Position numbers and translations under genes: made by a program. A DNA stretch of 64,000 nt from Prorocentrum cordatum (lineage: Eukaryota; Sar; Dinophyceae; Prorocentrales; Prorocentraceae). The notes beneath the pieces are model-generated. The model did no database searches and was not told the DNA's origin. It was given only the letters and a program-made list of their open reading frames with translations. The stretch is from contig CAUYUJ010017969.1 of NCBI GenBank assembly GCA_963575745.1, positions 26,001-90,000 on the forward strand, written 5' to 3'. Shown in pieces: positions 19,966 through 29,691 of this stretch. How positions within the stretch are numbered: position 1 is the stretch's first letter; every line of letters begins with the position of its first letter.

Positions 19966-21886
19966 CCTTCGGCGCCTTGGAAGCACCCTGGGTCTTGAAG
20001 GGCTGCTTCGCAACCTTGGGCTGCTTGGGCTGGTGAGGAGGGTGCTTGGGGAGCGCGACGGCGCGCTCGGCGTCGAGACGCGCCCGAAATGCTTGCAGCT
20101 CCTTCACGTATTCGCCCTGCGCCGACAGCCAACGAGGGTCCACCAGAGGTGAAAACGGGGTCTGGGCCTCGCGCTCCGTGTGAAGACTCGTCACGCGACA
20201 CGGGGGAGGCTCCAGTCCTGTGAGGAACCAGGCGGCTTCGAGATAGCCGCGGTCCCCCGCCAGTTGGTCGATGAACATGCACTGACACGTCAGTAGAGTC
20301 TGGACTCTCTCGGGATTGCCCTCTTCGCAGGCCCGCCACAGCTCGGCGCTGAGAAAGGCGAAATGCGTCAGCAACTCGTGCGTCGTCGGCTGAGCCCCCA
20401 ACGGACTGTGCTCCCGAAAGTACTGATGCATGGCCATGGGGGTCACGGCGCTGACTTCCACGCCTAGGACGCGAGCCAGATTCTCCTTCATCAGCCCTCG
20501 CACGTCGGGGCCGTGCTGTATCAGCGCTTGCTGCCACTCGCGCCTCCGAGCAATGCCCCCCATCTGAGCCGATACGGGCGCGGGCTCGCCCGAGCTCGCG
20601 GGCGGAGATTGAGCTGAGTCGCTCAGGGTCCCCAGCAGCGGATGGACGGTTGGACGATGGCCCCGCCCCTGCTGCAGAAGGAGGGACTGGTGCAGGCACT
20701 GTAGCATGAGGCTGAAGTCCGTCGGATTGGCCGTATGGGGCGGCTCTAACCCGTCGGCGCCGCCCGCCTCGGCAAAGCCGTCGACCGCAGCGGGATGGGC
20801 TAACCCAGGTGGCGGCGGAGGGCCCATCGTTCCGAAGCCCGACGAAGGGGCCCGAGGGACAGCCAGAGAGCGCGCCTTTTCCCACGCCGAGACCAGCGCG
20901 GAGGTCGGACCCTTGGGACGCGCGGAGACCCGCTGCGGGGCCACGGGCGCGTGGGACAGGACGGCCTCGATCCCCGCAGGGTCCAGCCCGAGGCGCACCG
21001 CTTCGTCGCTGAAGAGCTGAGGCACCTCGGGCCGATCGCTCCGAGCAGGCGGCTCGGGGCCCAGCGATTCGGGTCGGCCGACCATCGTGGAGGCTGCGTG
21101 GGCTGCAAGCAAAGCGCGCATTTCGGCAGCTACTTCGGCACGGGTCATAGGAGCCCCGTCGTCCAGAGCCGCCGCAGGGGCACCAGGAGCGATCGAAGCG
21201 GGGCCCGCGACCCGTGGCGGCGCGGCTGCGCCCGTGCGCTTCGGGGGCGGGCCGCGAGGCGCTCCAGCGTCCGCGGGAGATCGCGCACTTGGGGCCGGGC
21301 GTTCGGCGTCCTCGTCGGCCGCGAACCCTTCGGGCTCTTCCATCTCGTCGGCAGAGTGATAGGGAGTAGCCCGATCGGCCCCTGGGAGCGGCTCCTCCCC
21401 TGCGGTAGGCGGGGCGCCGTGCAAGCGTGCGTAACCCTCGCGAAGCACCCGAACCCCTGAAGGGTGTGGCCAATAGACGCGGCCCCGCACCTCGGCGAAG
21501 GGGACGATGGCCGCGTCCTCGCCGACCTCTAGAGGGTAAAGCGACTCGAGCTCGAGCTCTGCAACCTCGATATCCACGACGAGGACGGAGGCAGTAGTGG
21601 CGAGCGGCCGCGAAGCGGCCCCCTGGAGCTGGGCGTCCACTAGCTGGAAGGGGCCTATCATCCCCGCAAAACCCCCCGCCTCGGCAGCCTCGAGCTCCGC
21701 CGTAGAGCGAAAGGCGCCAGGCAGGGCCAGGAGGATGCCCCCTTCTCGAGACGCGAGGGGGATAGCTGCCCAGCTGGTGTCGCCGTCGTCTAAACGCCAA
21801 CGTGCGTAGCCGCGAGCCGTGGGAGCTGCGAATGGGTAGAGCTCGGGCCATAGAGGCCCTCCGCCAACTGGTGGCAGCTCGGCCAT
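19946..21886 (-). CDS. gag: Gag-like ORF1 of the YR retrotransposon
   Basis: A 646-residue frame from ATG 21886 to the stop at 19946. The N-terminal half is Pro/Ala/Glu-rich with one structured block (residues about 20-150). The C-terminal third is helical and better conserved in character: LLTCQCMFIDQLAGDRGYLEAAW, split here as LLTCQCMFIDQ and LAGDRGYLEAAW, then FSPLVDPRWLSAQGEYV. It ends in a Lys/Pro-rich tail (KQPKVAKQPFKTQG) suited to RNA binding. No CCHC knuckle is present. Position and tail suggest the particle-forming protein. A longer open frame covers this region in the pol frame, but its Arg/Ala composition marks it as a shadow. The gag stop overlaps the pol frame, which lies at -1. 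Confidence 0.65.
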   Translation of the reverse strand: MAELPPVGGGPLWPELYPFAAPTARGYARWRLDDGDTSWAAIPLASREGGILLALPGAFRSTAELEAAEAGGFAGMIGPFQLVDAQLQGAASRPLATTASVLVVDIEVAELELESLYPLEVGEDAAIVPFAEVRGRVYWPHPSGVRVLREGYARLHGAPPTAGEEPLPGADRATPYHSADEMEEPEGFAADEDAERPAPSARSPADAGAPRGPPPKRTGAAAPPRVAGPASIAPGAPAAALDDGAPMTRAEVAAEMRALLAAHAASTMVGRPESLGPEPPARSDRPEVPQLFSDEAVRLGLDPAGIEAVLSHAPVAPQRVSARPKGPTSALVSAWEKARSLAVPRAPSSGFGTMGPPPPPGLAHPAAVDGFAEAGGADGLEPPHTANPTDFSLMLQCLHQSLLLQQGRGHRPTVHPLLGTLSDSAQSPPASSGEPAPVSAQMGGIARRREWQQALIQHGPDVRGLMKENLARVLGVEVSAVTPMAMHQYFREHSPLGAQPTTHELLTHFAFLSAELWRACEEGNPERVQTLLTCQCMFIDQLAGDRGYLEAAWFLTGLEPPPCRVTSLHTEREAQTPFSPLVDPRWLSAQGEYVKELQAFRARLDAERAVALPKHPPHQPKQPKVAKQPFKTQGASKAPKAVPKKD

Positions 21887-21945
21887 CAATGGGCGCAGCC
21901 GAGGGAGCTGCTCCCTGAATGCTGGGCGTCTGCCCGCACGAGCGC

Positions 21946-22410
21946 TCAGGGCCGCGGCGGAACCCCGTAAGCCAGCGCTCGCGCCGCACGGCGGTCCTGC
22001 TCAAAGGGGGCAGGAACCGCTCCGCGCGGCCAGGCGGAGGCCCTGAGCCTCCGCCACGCGTACGGGCCCAGCAGCCCGATGCAGCAGCCTGCGCAGGCGC
22101 TGCACGCGGCCGTCACCCCAAGGAGGGCGACGACCGTGCTGAGCAGCCAGGGCGAAACCCCGCCGCTCAGATCCACCGCCAGCCCGAGGCACACGGTGGG
22201 GCAGGCGGAACCCGCCGAAGGGAGGGGGCAGAAAGCCCCCTCACCCTCGGACGAGTCCGCCTGCTGGATGGACCAGGCCGGCGCAGGAGGCCCTGGGTCC
22301 TGAAGAACAGAGAAAGGGGCAGACACGAGCCGCTCGTAGAGCGCGGCCCGCAGCCCCCTGAAGAAGATCTCCCCAGCGCCTCCGAGAGCCGCGTGTGCGA
22401 GCGCCTGCAT
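21946..22410 (-). CDS. ORF0 of the YR element: small predicted membrane protein
   Basis: A 154-codon frame with ATG at 22410, just inside A1, ending at 21946 before the gag-like ORF. Residues 1-35 could form an amphipathic helix. A hydrophobic stretch at about 87-118 contains WLLSTVVALLGVTAACSACA and then GCCIGLLG, long enough for one or two membrane passes and rich in Cys. A basic tail follows (YAWRRLRASAWPRG). The open frame extends upstream through A1 into Pro-rich repeat DNA. No family was recognised. Supporting points are its position and its -1 frame relation to gag. High GC makes chance frames of this length possible. Confidence 0.4.
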   Translation of the reverse strand: MQALAHAALGGAGEIFFRGLRAALYERLVSAPFSVLQDPGPPAPAWSIQQADSSEGEGAFCPLPSAGSACPTVCLGLAVDLSGGVSPWLLSTVVALLGVTAACSACAGCCIGLLGPYAWRRLRASAWPRGAVPAPFEQDRRAARALAYGVPPRP

Positions 22411-22446
22411 AAGGCGTCCGCACGCGCGGCCGACGGGGGGGCACTT

Positions 22447-22501
22447 GGGCTGAGAAGCTGCGGAGACAGCAGGAGCTTGCTCACAGAGAATAGAAGAAGC
22501 A
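22447..22501 (-). repeat. Split direct repeat A1 (55 bp), 5' terminus of the YR element
   Basis: Identical to A2. Its outer end (AGAAGAAGCA on the plus strand) is followed directly by GGA triplets. Transcription of the element should begin in or near here, although no promoter motif is recognisable. Confidence 0.9.
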
Positions 22502-22565
22502 GGAGGAGGAGGAGGAGGAGGAGGAGGAGGCGGAGGAGCAGGAGGAGGAGGAGGAAGAGGAGGAG
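22502..22565. repeat. GGA triplet tract flanking the YR element
   Basis: Continuation of the GGA tract interrupted at 12122. On the minus strand it is a pyrimidine tract that directly precedes A1. Confidence 0.85.
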
Positions 22566-22992
22566 TTCCCATCGGAATTCCCACCCAGCCGCAGCGGCTG
22601 TCAGTTTGCCGCGCTTCGCCCGCGGCGGCGCGGCCGCCCCGCGCGGGCCGCGCGCGGGCCGCGGCCCGGCTCGGGCGGGCCGCGCCTCTTGGGGCCGCCC
22701 ACCTCTCCACGCGCGCCCTGCGGAGGCGCGCGGAGCCTCGGGGCCGAGCGCGCTCTCTACGAAGGACGCGGTCCACACCCGTGACCCCCAGCACCCCGCG
22801 CAGCGCCCCCAGCACGCGAGCGCTGGGCACCCTGCACGACATGCCTTCCAGGGAAGGTGGCAGTAGCTGCATCGTCCAGTTCAGTCGCACTGCTCGTCGT
22901 GCTGGCCACAATGGTGTTGCTGTCGACGTGCTGGTCACGGTGGTGCTGCTGCCGTGGGTGCTGCACGTCGTGTTGGTCAATGTCGCGCTGCT

Positions 22993-23031
<39 letters not shown>

Positions 23032-23559
23032 ATTGCTGGTTGGTCGCCGCGCTGAGGAGTCGTTGCGCCCAGATATCTCCTTCTCCTCTCCTCGGCGCTT
23101 TCCTCTGCTGTCGCTATGGCTGGAGGTGGCCCCAGGGTCTCGTCCCTCTCCGCGACGGCACTGCATCGGCTGCGCGGCTCGTCTTGCTGGGTTGGAGCAA
23201 CCAGGTTCCGCGGGCGACGGCCTTCAAATGCATCTCCGCGCTGACTTCCCCCAACTGCCCCCGCACGTGGACGCAGGGGGCGCTCGTCCTCCCCCCCCCC
23301 CCCCCCCCAAGCCGATGTTCGCAGCAGGTTGTGTCCTGAGAGTACTGCTGGTTCTGGTGCTGAACGCAACGTCGCGCTGCTGCTGGTGCTCAATGTCGCC
23401 ATGCTGCCGTGCTGGTTGCTGTCCTTCTGCGTGCGTCTCGGGCTGGGCGTCGTCGCTGGGCACGCCAGCGCTGCGTCCGTCGCTGCCGTCGGGCTGGTTG
23501 CGGGCGCTGGACTCGCGCGCTGCGATGTCGAGCCAAAGTTGCAGCATGTACATGAGGCT
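22566..23559 (-). other. Ser/Thr-rich fragments, CT microsatellite and poly-C
   Basis: Minus-strand sense contains short Thr/Ser-rich runs (SSTTVTSTSTATP near 22880-22960 and SMATLSTSSSATLR near 23350-23420), like the sequence left of the YR insertion. A CT repeat lies at 22994-23030 and poly-C at 23291-23308. No intact exon can be drawn. Confidence 0.4.
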
Positions 23560-23597
23560 GTTGTACCCAGGGCGCCCTTTGCATGATTTACGCATCT

Positions 23598-23720
23598 TCT
23601 CTGAGATGCACTCCGTGGTAGTAGCGCCACATTGCCTGCAGACCCAGCGTGTCTCTGCACGCATGAAGATGAGCGGGTGGCTGCGGTGTGCAGCGTGGCC
23701 GTGCTGGGTGATGGAATGCC
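23598..23720 (-). pseudogene. LINE 3 C-terminal zinc-finger remnant
   Basis: Reads HPLIFMRAETRWVCRQCGAT, then ECISEKMRKSCKGRPGYNS. The pattern H...C-x2-C-G...C-x-G-x-P is a recurring C-terminal motif of LINE-type polyproteins in dinoflagellate-like genomes, as far as I can recall it. It is short and separated from RNase H by a frame change. Confidence 0.45.
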
Positions 23721-24249
23721 CTTGGCTCGGTGGTGGTCCAGCGCAGCCCTGTTGGAACCAAGTTTGCACTCCTTCGAAGCTGGTGCCCCGTCCCACTCGT
23801 TAGGCGCAGCACTTGCGCACCCACCCTTTCCCACGTCGTGGCCTTGTCAGGCCGTGGGCGGTGAGTGGGCGTCGACCGTCAGGCTGTGGTGGTCCGTCGA
23901 CAAAGTAGCCCCGTCGACGTCTACGCTGCGCCCGTCGTTGCTTCAACTGGGCTCTTCGCGCTGCTCGAACTTCGTGGTCCTCTGTTGGGCGTCGGTCCAC
24001 GGCGTCGACTGCGGCGGCGGCGACGCGGCGTCGTGCAAGTGCTGCCGTAGCGTTGACCCAGACGTAGCATGAGATTTGGGCGTCGCCGATGTCGCTTTCG
24101 CGGGCTGCTCTCTCTGCAAGCTTGTCCACCTGGCTGTTGCCGTACCACGCGCGGAGGGGAAACCCTTGCGCTTTGCTTCCTCCCAAGCAAGGTGACTGTT
24201 GATGTGGTGGACTGCTATGCGCGATGGCCCTTGGTCGTCGCAGAGGTTG
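23721..24249 (-). other. LINE 3 interval between RNase H and C-terminal finger
   Basis: Minus-strand frames here give basic, Ala/Arg-rich sequence (LARRRVAAAAVDAVDRR) with no recognisable domain. It probably belongs to the element. Confidence 0.35.
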
Positions 24250-24640
24250 AGCTCGCCCCCGATGAATTCCCAGAGGTCGTCGTTGGCGTCGGCTGTGGCT
24301 TGGTTCCGATACCGCCTGTCGCGCCATCCCTTGTACACGAGTTCGCTGTCCGCCCAGTAGTGTAGTGGTCCAGTGGTGTGGCGCAGGCAGTCTAGGAGGG
24401 CCCATAATTATGCTCGGTTGCGTGTCTGTCGTCTGTGCGGTAGGGGTCCGAAGCGCGCCGGATCAACGTTGAAGCCGTCGTTGTCGGAGCCTGATAGCCG
24501 CACCCAAGCCCATCCACATCTGCGGCACCGCCAGTCTGCGCTGCGCGCGCCCCCCAATCCGTCTCCGTAGACGACCAGGGGCGACCCGTCTGATGCGCTG
24601 ATCTTGTCTGCGTGGATCATCTCGCCGGCGCTGCTGGCCT
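24250..24640 (-). pseudogene. LINE 3 RNase H with the catalytic Glu codon changed to TAA
   Basis: One frame carries PLVVYGDGLGG (first Asp, about 24560), then NRA-stop-LWALLDCL at 24406, then HYWADSELVYKGW (Asp) and AVHHINSHLAWEEA. RNase H normally reads R-A-E-L at the stop position, so the TAA sits exactly on the catalytic Glu codon (GAA to TAA would do it). All else is in frame. The domain would remove element RNA during cDNA synthesis. Confidence 0.6.
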
Positions 24641-25700
24641 CCTCTTCGGTGGTGCATTCTGGCGGCACCGACCAAGGATGCGGCGTGATGCCACGTAGCC
24701 AGAAGGCTGGCGTGGCGTTGTGACCTGATTCGGGGCCTGTGCCCGTAGTCGGTCGGACTTGACGTAGGCGGGGCTGTCGCTGCGGCAGCTGCACCCGCCC
24801 CAGATACAGTGGTAGTCGGTGTCGATATGGCCGCGCTCGCAAAGGTTGCTCCCGTGGCCGAATGTGGGCTGCTGTCGCGTTCGCGTCCATGTGCCTGCGC
24901 ATACCGCTGCGAGGAGCCCCCCGTACTCGCGGTGCTTGCCGTGGTTTCTGAGCCATTGCAGGCGCCGTCGAAGATCCGTCGCGTCTGCCCCGTGCTGTTC
25001 CAGGCCCCACCCGTGGTAGTGGCTGGCTGCGGCTGTCCAGAGCTTCACGCGGGCGCCGTTAAAGATGGCGTCGAGGATGTCTGTTGGGTCGCCTATCTCG
25101 CCGTCTTGCGGGAACTTCCAGTCGCAGCCTTCGCTGTCGATCCAGTGGTCGGGGCCTCTGGAGTCCCAGCCGAGCTCCCACAATTCCATGATGATGGTTG
25201 CGATGGGGCCTCGGCGTTGCGTCCATCGTCGCGTTGCAGGTGCCTGTAGCATCCTGAAGTAGATATTAAGCCACGCGCGTCGCACTTGTGCTCGAAGGTC
25301 GGGGCTGCGAGCCCAGCAGCTGAACCAGTTGGAGAACTTCGTCTTCGCAATGGTGTAGGCTGGGTCCGTTCCCTCCAAATCGAGGAAGGTAGTCAGGCAG
25401 CGTCCTGGCCAAGGTCGTCGGAGTGCCTGTGCGCACCGTCGTCGCGTCGCTCGTAGTGCTGTGGGCACCAGGCCGTGGAATGCGGCACCATGCCTTGTGG
25501 ATGCCATCGCTCCCTGCTGCACTAGCCTGGCCTTTGTCGTGGCGTGGAGTCTCTTGAGCTTGGTTCGTACTGCCCGCAGTCAGCGCCTCGCAGCTGTCCA
25601 TATTGCTGCGCAGGTCGCTCGTCGGGCGGTGCCGCGCGCTGCTCGGTCTGCTCCCAGGTCGCGCCCTTCTGTGGATGCCTGTACGTCGATGCCGAGGTCG
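24617..25700 (-). pseudogene. LINE 3 thumb/linker region with Cys/His cluster
   Basis: The sense continues from the RT with basic helices (KLKRLHATTKARL). A long Trp-rich region follows (NWFSCWARSPDLRAQVRRAW; IIMELWELGWDSRGPDHWID) and ends in a possible zinc cluster (NLCERGHIDTDYHCIWGGCSC, written here as NLCERGHIDTD and YHCIWGGCSC, about 24780-24850). Such linkers join RT and RNase H in this LINE type. No catalytic role was recognised. Confidence 0.5.
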
Positions 25701-25719
25701 CGGAGTTGGCGCTAAATTG

Positions 25720-27579
25720 ACTGGGCATGTTTGATGCGCGCGGTCATCAGTGTGGTTCCGTCTGCGGAACGGAGTCCTTGTTCCTGCAGCACCAGGAAGA
25801 GGCTGTGGGCGGCGGTCACAGTGGCAGTGGTGATCTGGGACCTGCTGCCTAGGATGCGGATTCTGATGTCATCGAACCAAGCGCGTGGTAGAGGTCATGG
25901 TAGAGTGCTGGCGTCGGCAAGCTTGGCCATCGCCGCGCATACTACAGTGCGCGCTACATTGTTGGCATGCCGCGAGCCTGCCTAAATGGAGCGGTCTGCG
26001 TATAGCGGGTTGGAGTACGACCCTTGTCGTCGTAATACTCGTGCTGCGGAATCATGAGGTAGATTGGCCGCGCGGGGAACTGCATGCGGAGCGCGGCCGG
26101 CATGGTCTTGTAGATCCGAAGGCTGCCGTAGAACTTCTCGATGTCCGCCCGGAAGATGGACTCGGCCATGTTGAAGGTGTCGGCGCACTCGTCTGTGATG
26201 AGTCGTCGTAGCGCCTCGCGCAGGCAGCTGTCGCCCGCGATGGCGGCATCCCATTCACGTTCTTGGTATGCAGCCCATTGGCGGACTCGGGCTCTGTGTA
26301 GGAGCTCCCAGCATTGGAAGAGTTGTGAGAGTAGCGCCAGCGCACGGTCCCTTTTCTTCGGCTTCGGGATGATCATGACGATGGACAGCAGCAGTTGCCA
26401 TGGCCACGTCAGTCGGTGCTCGCATAGGTTGAGGAGGTCGATGACTGCTTGGCGTCCTGGTCGTGGTAGGCGTCGCACATCGGTGCACCTGATGACGTCG
26501 ACGCCGTTGCCCTTGTCGGGCCCTCCTTTGAGGCAGCGGTCGAGGTCCTCTACGGTCCACGGTGGAGTGGGGCATTTTTGTCGCGTTCGTTCTCGGAGCG
26601 CTGATAGCAGCGTTCGGTGCTGGAGGTGTGGGATGTCGCTGCATGTCCGGGCCTCGGTGAAGTCTGTGGCCTTGACGTCGACGATTTCGAGCGGGCTGCT
26701 GAGTACTTCGCCTTGAATTACGACTTCCTGTTCCCGACGCGGCGCAGGCTTGGCGATCTTGCGCAGCACTCCAGGCGTCGCGCTGGATGTCGCGAGCCAC
26801 GCACTGCACTCGCGGTGGCTGATGCGTAGGTCAAGTCGGAGGGCGTTGTTCTTATCGTCCTGCGCTTGTTGTTCCGTGCCCTGGAGTGCGTCAGTTGGAG
26901 CGTCTTCGAGGTTGTTGAGCCGTTGTCTCCAAGGTTGGTGGTGCAGTCGTGCCGAGTCCGATACATGGCGCCCGAGTGGTGGCAGTCCTTCACGTACCGG
27001 GCGTCGTCCTGCGGCTCGTAGACTGCGTCGTTGTTGCTGTCCGCGTGCCCGCTGTCGTAGCTTGACCAGTGTGTTAAGGATGTTTTCCGTGCGGCTCCAC
27101 CAGTCGGATCTGTGGGATGCGCATCGTTGTTGGTGGTCGGGCATTCGTGTCTGTTGCGTCTTGAATTCGCACGCCCGTCCGCGTCCGAGGAAGTGGTGGC
27201 GGTCTTCCAGCGGGATGTGGTACGTCATGCAGTAGAACGTCTCGAGCGCGCTGATGAAGTGCCGGCATGTTGCGCCTAGCTGGTCGGCGCTGTCGGGGTC
27301 GACCCGGTAGGCGGCACAGTTCTGGGCGTAGGGCGGGGCTGTGCTGGTGGGGCCGTGGTGCATCATGTTTGCTACCTCCCACGTATCGTCCACGTTGATG
27401 GCGTCGGTCTCGCGCGCTCGTGCATTGAGTCGATCGAGTGGCGGCATCTGCCGCGGCGCCCTTCGAGCGCCCGCGCGGTCCATGTCGCCGTTGAACTCCG
27501 AATTCGGCGCCACGGTCACGTCAACCACGCTGCTGTCCTCGGCCATATGAGCCTCGGTGGCGTCGTGGAGGTGGCCCAT
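25720..27579 (-). pseudogene. LINE 3 reverse transcriptase
   Basis: The frame contains a linker and then KGNGVDVIRCTDVRRLP, SIVMIIPKPKKRDRALALL (fingers) and motif A FRADIEKFYGSLR (about 26115-26150). It stops at 25954. In the next frame motif C reads RAWFDDIRIRILGSR (about 25840-25885), with both Asp present. A TAG at 25712-25714 follows HAQSI, and the sense resumes directly (RQLRDLGIDVQ). The polymerase therefore keeps its catalytic residues but not its continuity. Confidence 0.65.
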
Positions 27580-28770
27580 GTCGGGCCGACGACATCACGT
27601 CGGGGGCGTCGAAGTGGCGGCGGGGTAGTTGGGCGTCGTGGTGGAGGGCGACCTCGCTGAGGTCGTCGTCCACGAAGTCGGAAAAGTCGCCACCATCTTC
27701 GCCCATCGCGCTGTGTCGTGGTGGTGGCGCTGTGGTGGGAGTAGTCGCGGTTGCTGCGGTAGGGTGGCGTTGCCATCCGCGCGGCCCATGCGCTTCCCAT
27801 CGTGCTGAGTCCTCCGCGTCTCGGTCGAACGGCGTCGCAGTCGTGCGCGTAGTCGTTGTGCTCCTCTGTCTCTGCGTATGCTTCGTCGTCTCGGTCTCCT
27901 TGGGGCGTGCCGGGCGTGGGCAGGCCTTCGGTAGCTGGAGTCGTCGGCTGAGGTCGGAGTCCACGTCTGCTACAATGGCGATGTCGAGCCCGATGCGTGG
28001 CTTCCAAGGTACGTCGTGCACCGGTTGGATTCCTCGCGCGAGTCGTTGCCCGCCGTCGCCGACCAACGCGCAGTCGATGTTGGAGGGCAGGGCGTCGCCG
28101 AGGAAGCAGGCGCGCTGGTCGCTGTCGAGCCCGACGTACGCTGTAGCTCCGAGGGCGGTTGTCCATCCTGATTGTACCATGTCTTCGCACGGCCTGTCGG
28201 AGTCGCCGCAGAGCAACCAAGGCGCGCGCGCGTGCGCAGCGCTGAGGAACGCGACCAGCGACGTCAACTGCCTGGAATTCACGCCTCTGGTGGTGGAGTG
28301 GGACAGGCCCAAGTAGATGGAGATGATGAGGAGCTGGGAACCGCGCATGCGCAGAGTGACTGGCGTCCAACCGCACATGTTGCAAGCGTCGTGATGCCAG
28401 CTGTGGGCGTCTGATGTGGTTGCACCCGAAACTGCTGCACGTGGCCCCTGGCGCCGGTGCCACGTCGCCTTGAGGCGGCCCTTGACGCGGACCCCCGCGC
28501 CCCCGCAAGTGCCTGTCCCGCTTCTGTCGCTTGCCCGCGCTGCTGCGAACACTGCTGAGAAGCCCGCCTTCTGCAGCTCGTGCCCCGTGCTGTCGAGCTC
28601 GCGGCGGGCCAGGCGGGTCTCCTGCAACGCGTAGACGTCGCGCGGCTGCTGTGCTCCATCGCGACGAAGCCAGCTCATGACCGTCGGGCCCCACTTAGTG
28701 ATGTTGGCGCTGAAGATGCGGCGCTCGAGGTGGGAGTCGTCGCCAAACTCCCCCCACCACCGCGCCGCGA
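27521..28770 (-). pseudogene. LINE 3 AP-endonuclease-like domain
   Basis: From about 28770 the frame reads RIFSANITKWGPTVMSWL and DVYALQETRL (catalytic Glu). It continues with GGAGVRVKGR, LLIISIYLGLSHS, WLLCGDSDRP (the GDxN box, with Asp at the usual Asn), SNIDCALVGD and KPRIGLDIAI. These match the exonuclease-endonuclease-phosphatase fold that nicks target DNA in LINEs. The last box normally carries a catalytic His; here the site reads Arg (PRIGL), a change that one G-to-A difference would explain. The domain is followed by an Asp-rich tail and a frame change. Confidence 0.65.
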
Positions 28771-28773
28771 CCT

Positions 28774-29651
28774 TCAGCGGGTCGCGGGGGCCTCTGAGGA
28801 GGCCGCCGCGGTCCGCCGCTGTCGGAGGTAGTCCTCCGCAGCGTCCGTCTCATTCGTCTCCGCGGGTTCGTCGTCGTCGGCTGCTGCTGGAGTTGGGGCC
28901 GCGGCTGCTGCCGGCGGCGGCGCCGCTGGCGCCGCTGCCGCCGCCGCCGAGGAATCCGCCCCCCTCTTCTTGCAGGCCCGTTGGATCTCGGCCCTCTCCT
29001 GCTCCGCTTTCAGCTTCGCCGCCTGGAGGTGCTGCTTCAGCTGGCCCGCGAACGCCCTGGTGTTCCTCTGCAGCTGCTCCAGCACCTGGCGCTTGGCGCC
29101 GTCGACCGCCTTGCGCCCCTGCTCGTCCAAATCGAGCGAGCGCGCAAACTCCTGCTCCACCTCGGCGATCTGCACGTCGCTCGGCGAGAGCAGGTCTGCG
29201 CCCGTGTCGAGCAGCTGCTCGAAGATGCTGCGCTGGCTCGCGTTCTGCGGCTTGCCCTCCTACTGGGCCTCCTCGATCGCGCGCTCGGCCTTCACGACCG
29301 CGCCCGCGCGCTCCTGCAGGGTGGACTTGGCTTTCTCAGCCTTCTGCTGCGCGATCTCCGCCTGCTCGAACGCCCACATGTACTGCTTGTTGGCGTGCTC
29401 GAGCTCCTTCGCCGCCTCGGCCAAGCGCGCGGCGTGCGTCTTGGTCTGCGGCTCGGGCGCCCCCTGGAGCGCATCCGCGACGCCTGCGAGCTGCTTCGCG
29501 ATGGCGTCCCAAGTGGCGAGCTTCAGCGCGCCTATGCCTATGGACTCCGCGACCGTCTTCAGCGCCGATGCCAAGTGGGCGACGCCGCCAGCTGCGGCGT
29601 CGCTGCTGGTGCCGCCTCCGCCACGGGGTCTTGCACTGCGCTCGCCGATGG

Positions 29652-29691
<40 letters not shown>

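Larger units (their letters stand above)
12123..22501 (-). mobile_element. Tyrosine-recombinase retrotransposon with split direct repeats
   Basis: A 10.4-kb element, read on the minus strand: A1 (22501-22447), ORF0, gag-like ORF, RT/RNase H/J-domain frame, tyrosine recombinase, B1 (12526-12369), A2 (12369-12315), B2 (12280-12123). A copies are 55/55 and B copies 158/158 identical. The B1-A2 junction is exactly what joining the outer ends of B2 and A1 would give. This is the split-direct-repeat plan of PAT/Ngaro-like members of the DIRS order, which integrate through a circular DNA using a YR rather than a DDE integrase. Both ends abut GGA triplets, so the target was a GGA/TCC tract. There is no target duplication, as expected for a YR. 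Identical repeats and a frame of over 2,200 codons without a stop indicate a recent, perhaps active copy. Confidence 0.85.

Noticed and set aside
19946-22004. N-terminal 690 codons of the very long minus-strand open frame
   Set aside because: They overlap the gag-like ORF in another frame and are Arg/Ala/Ser-rich, as expected for a GC-rich shadow. The gag frame has the better protein character.
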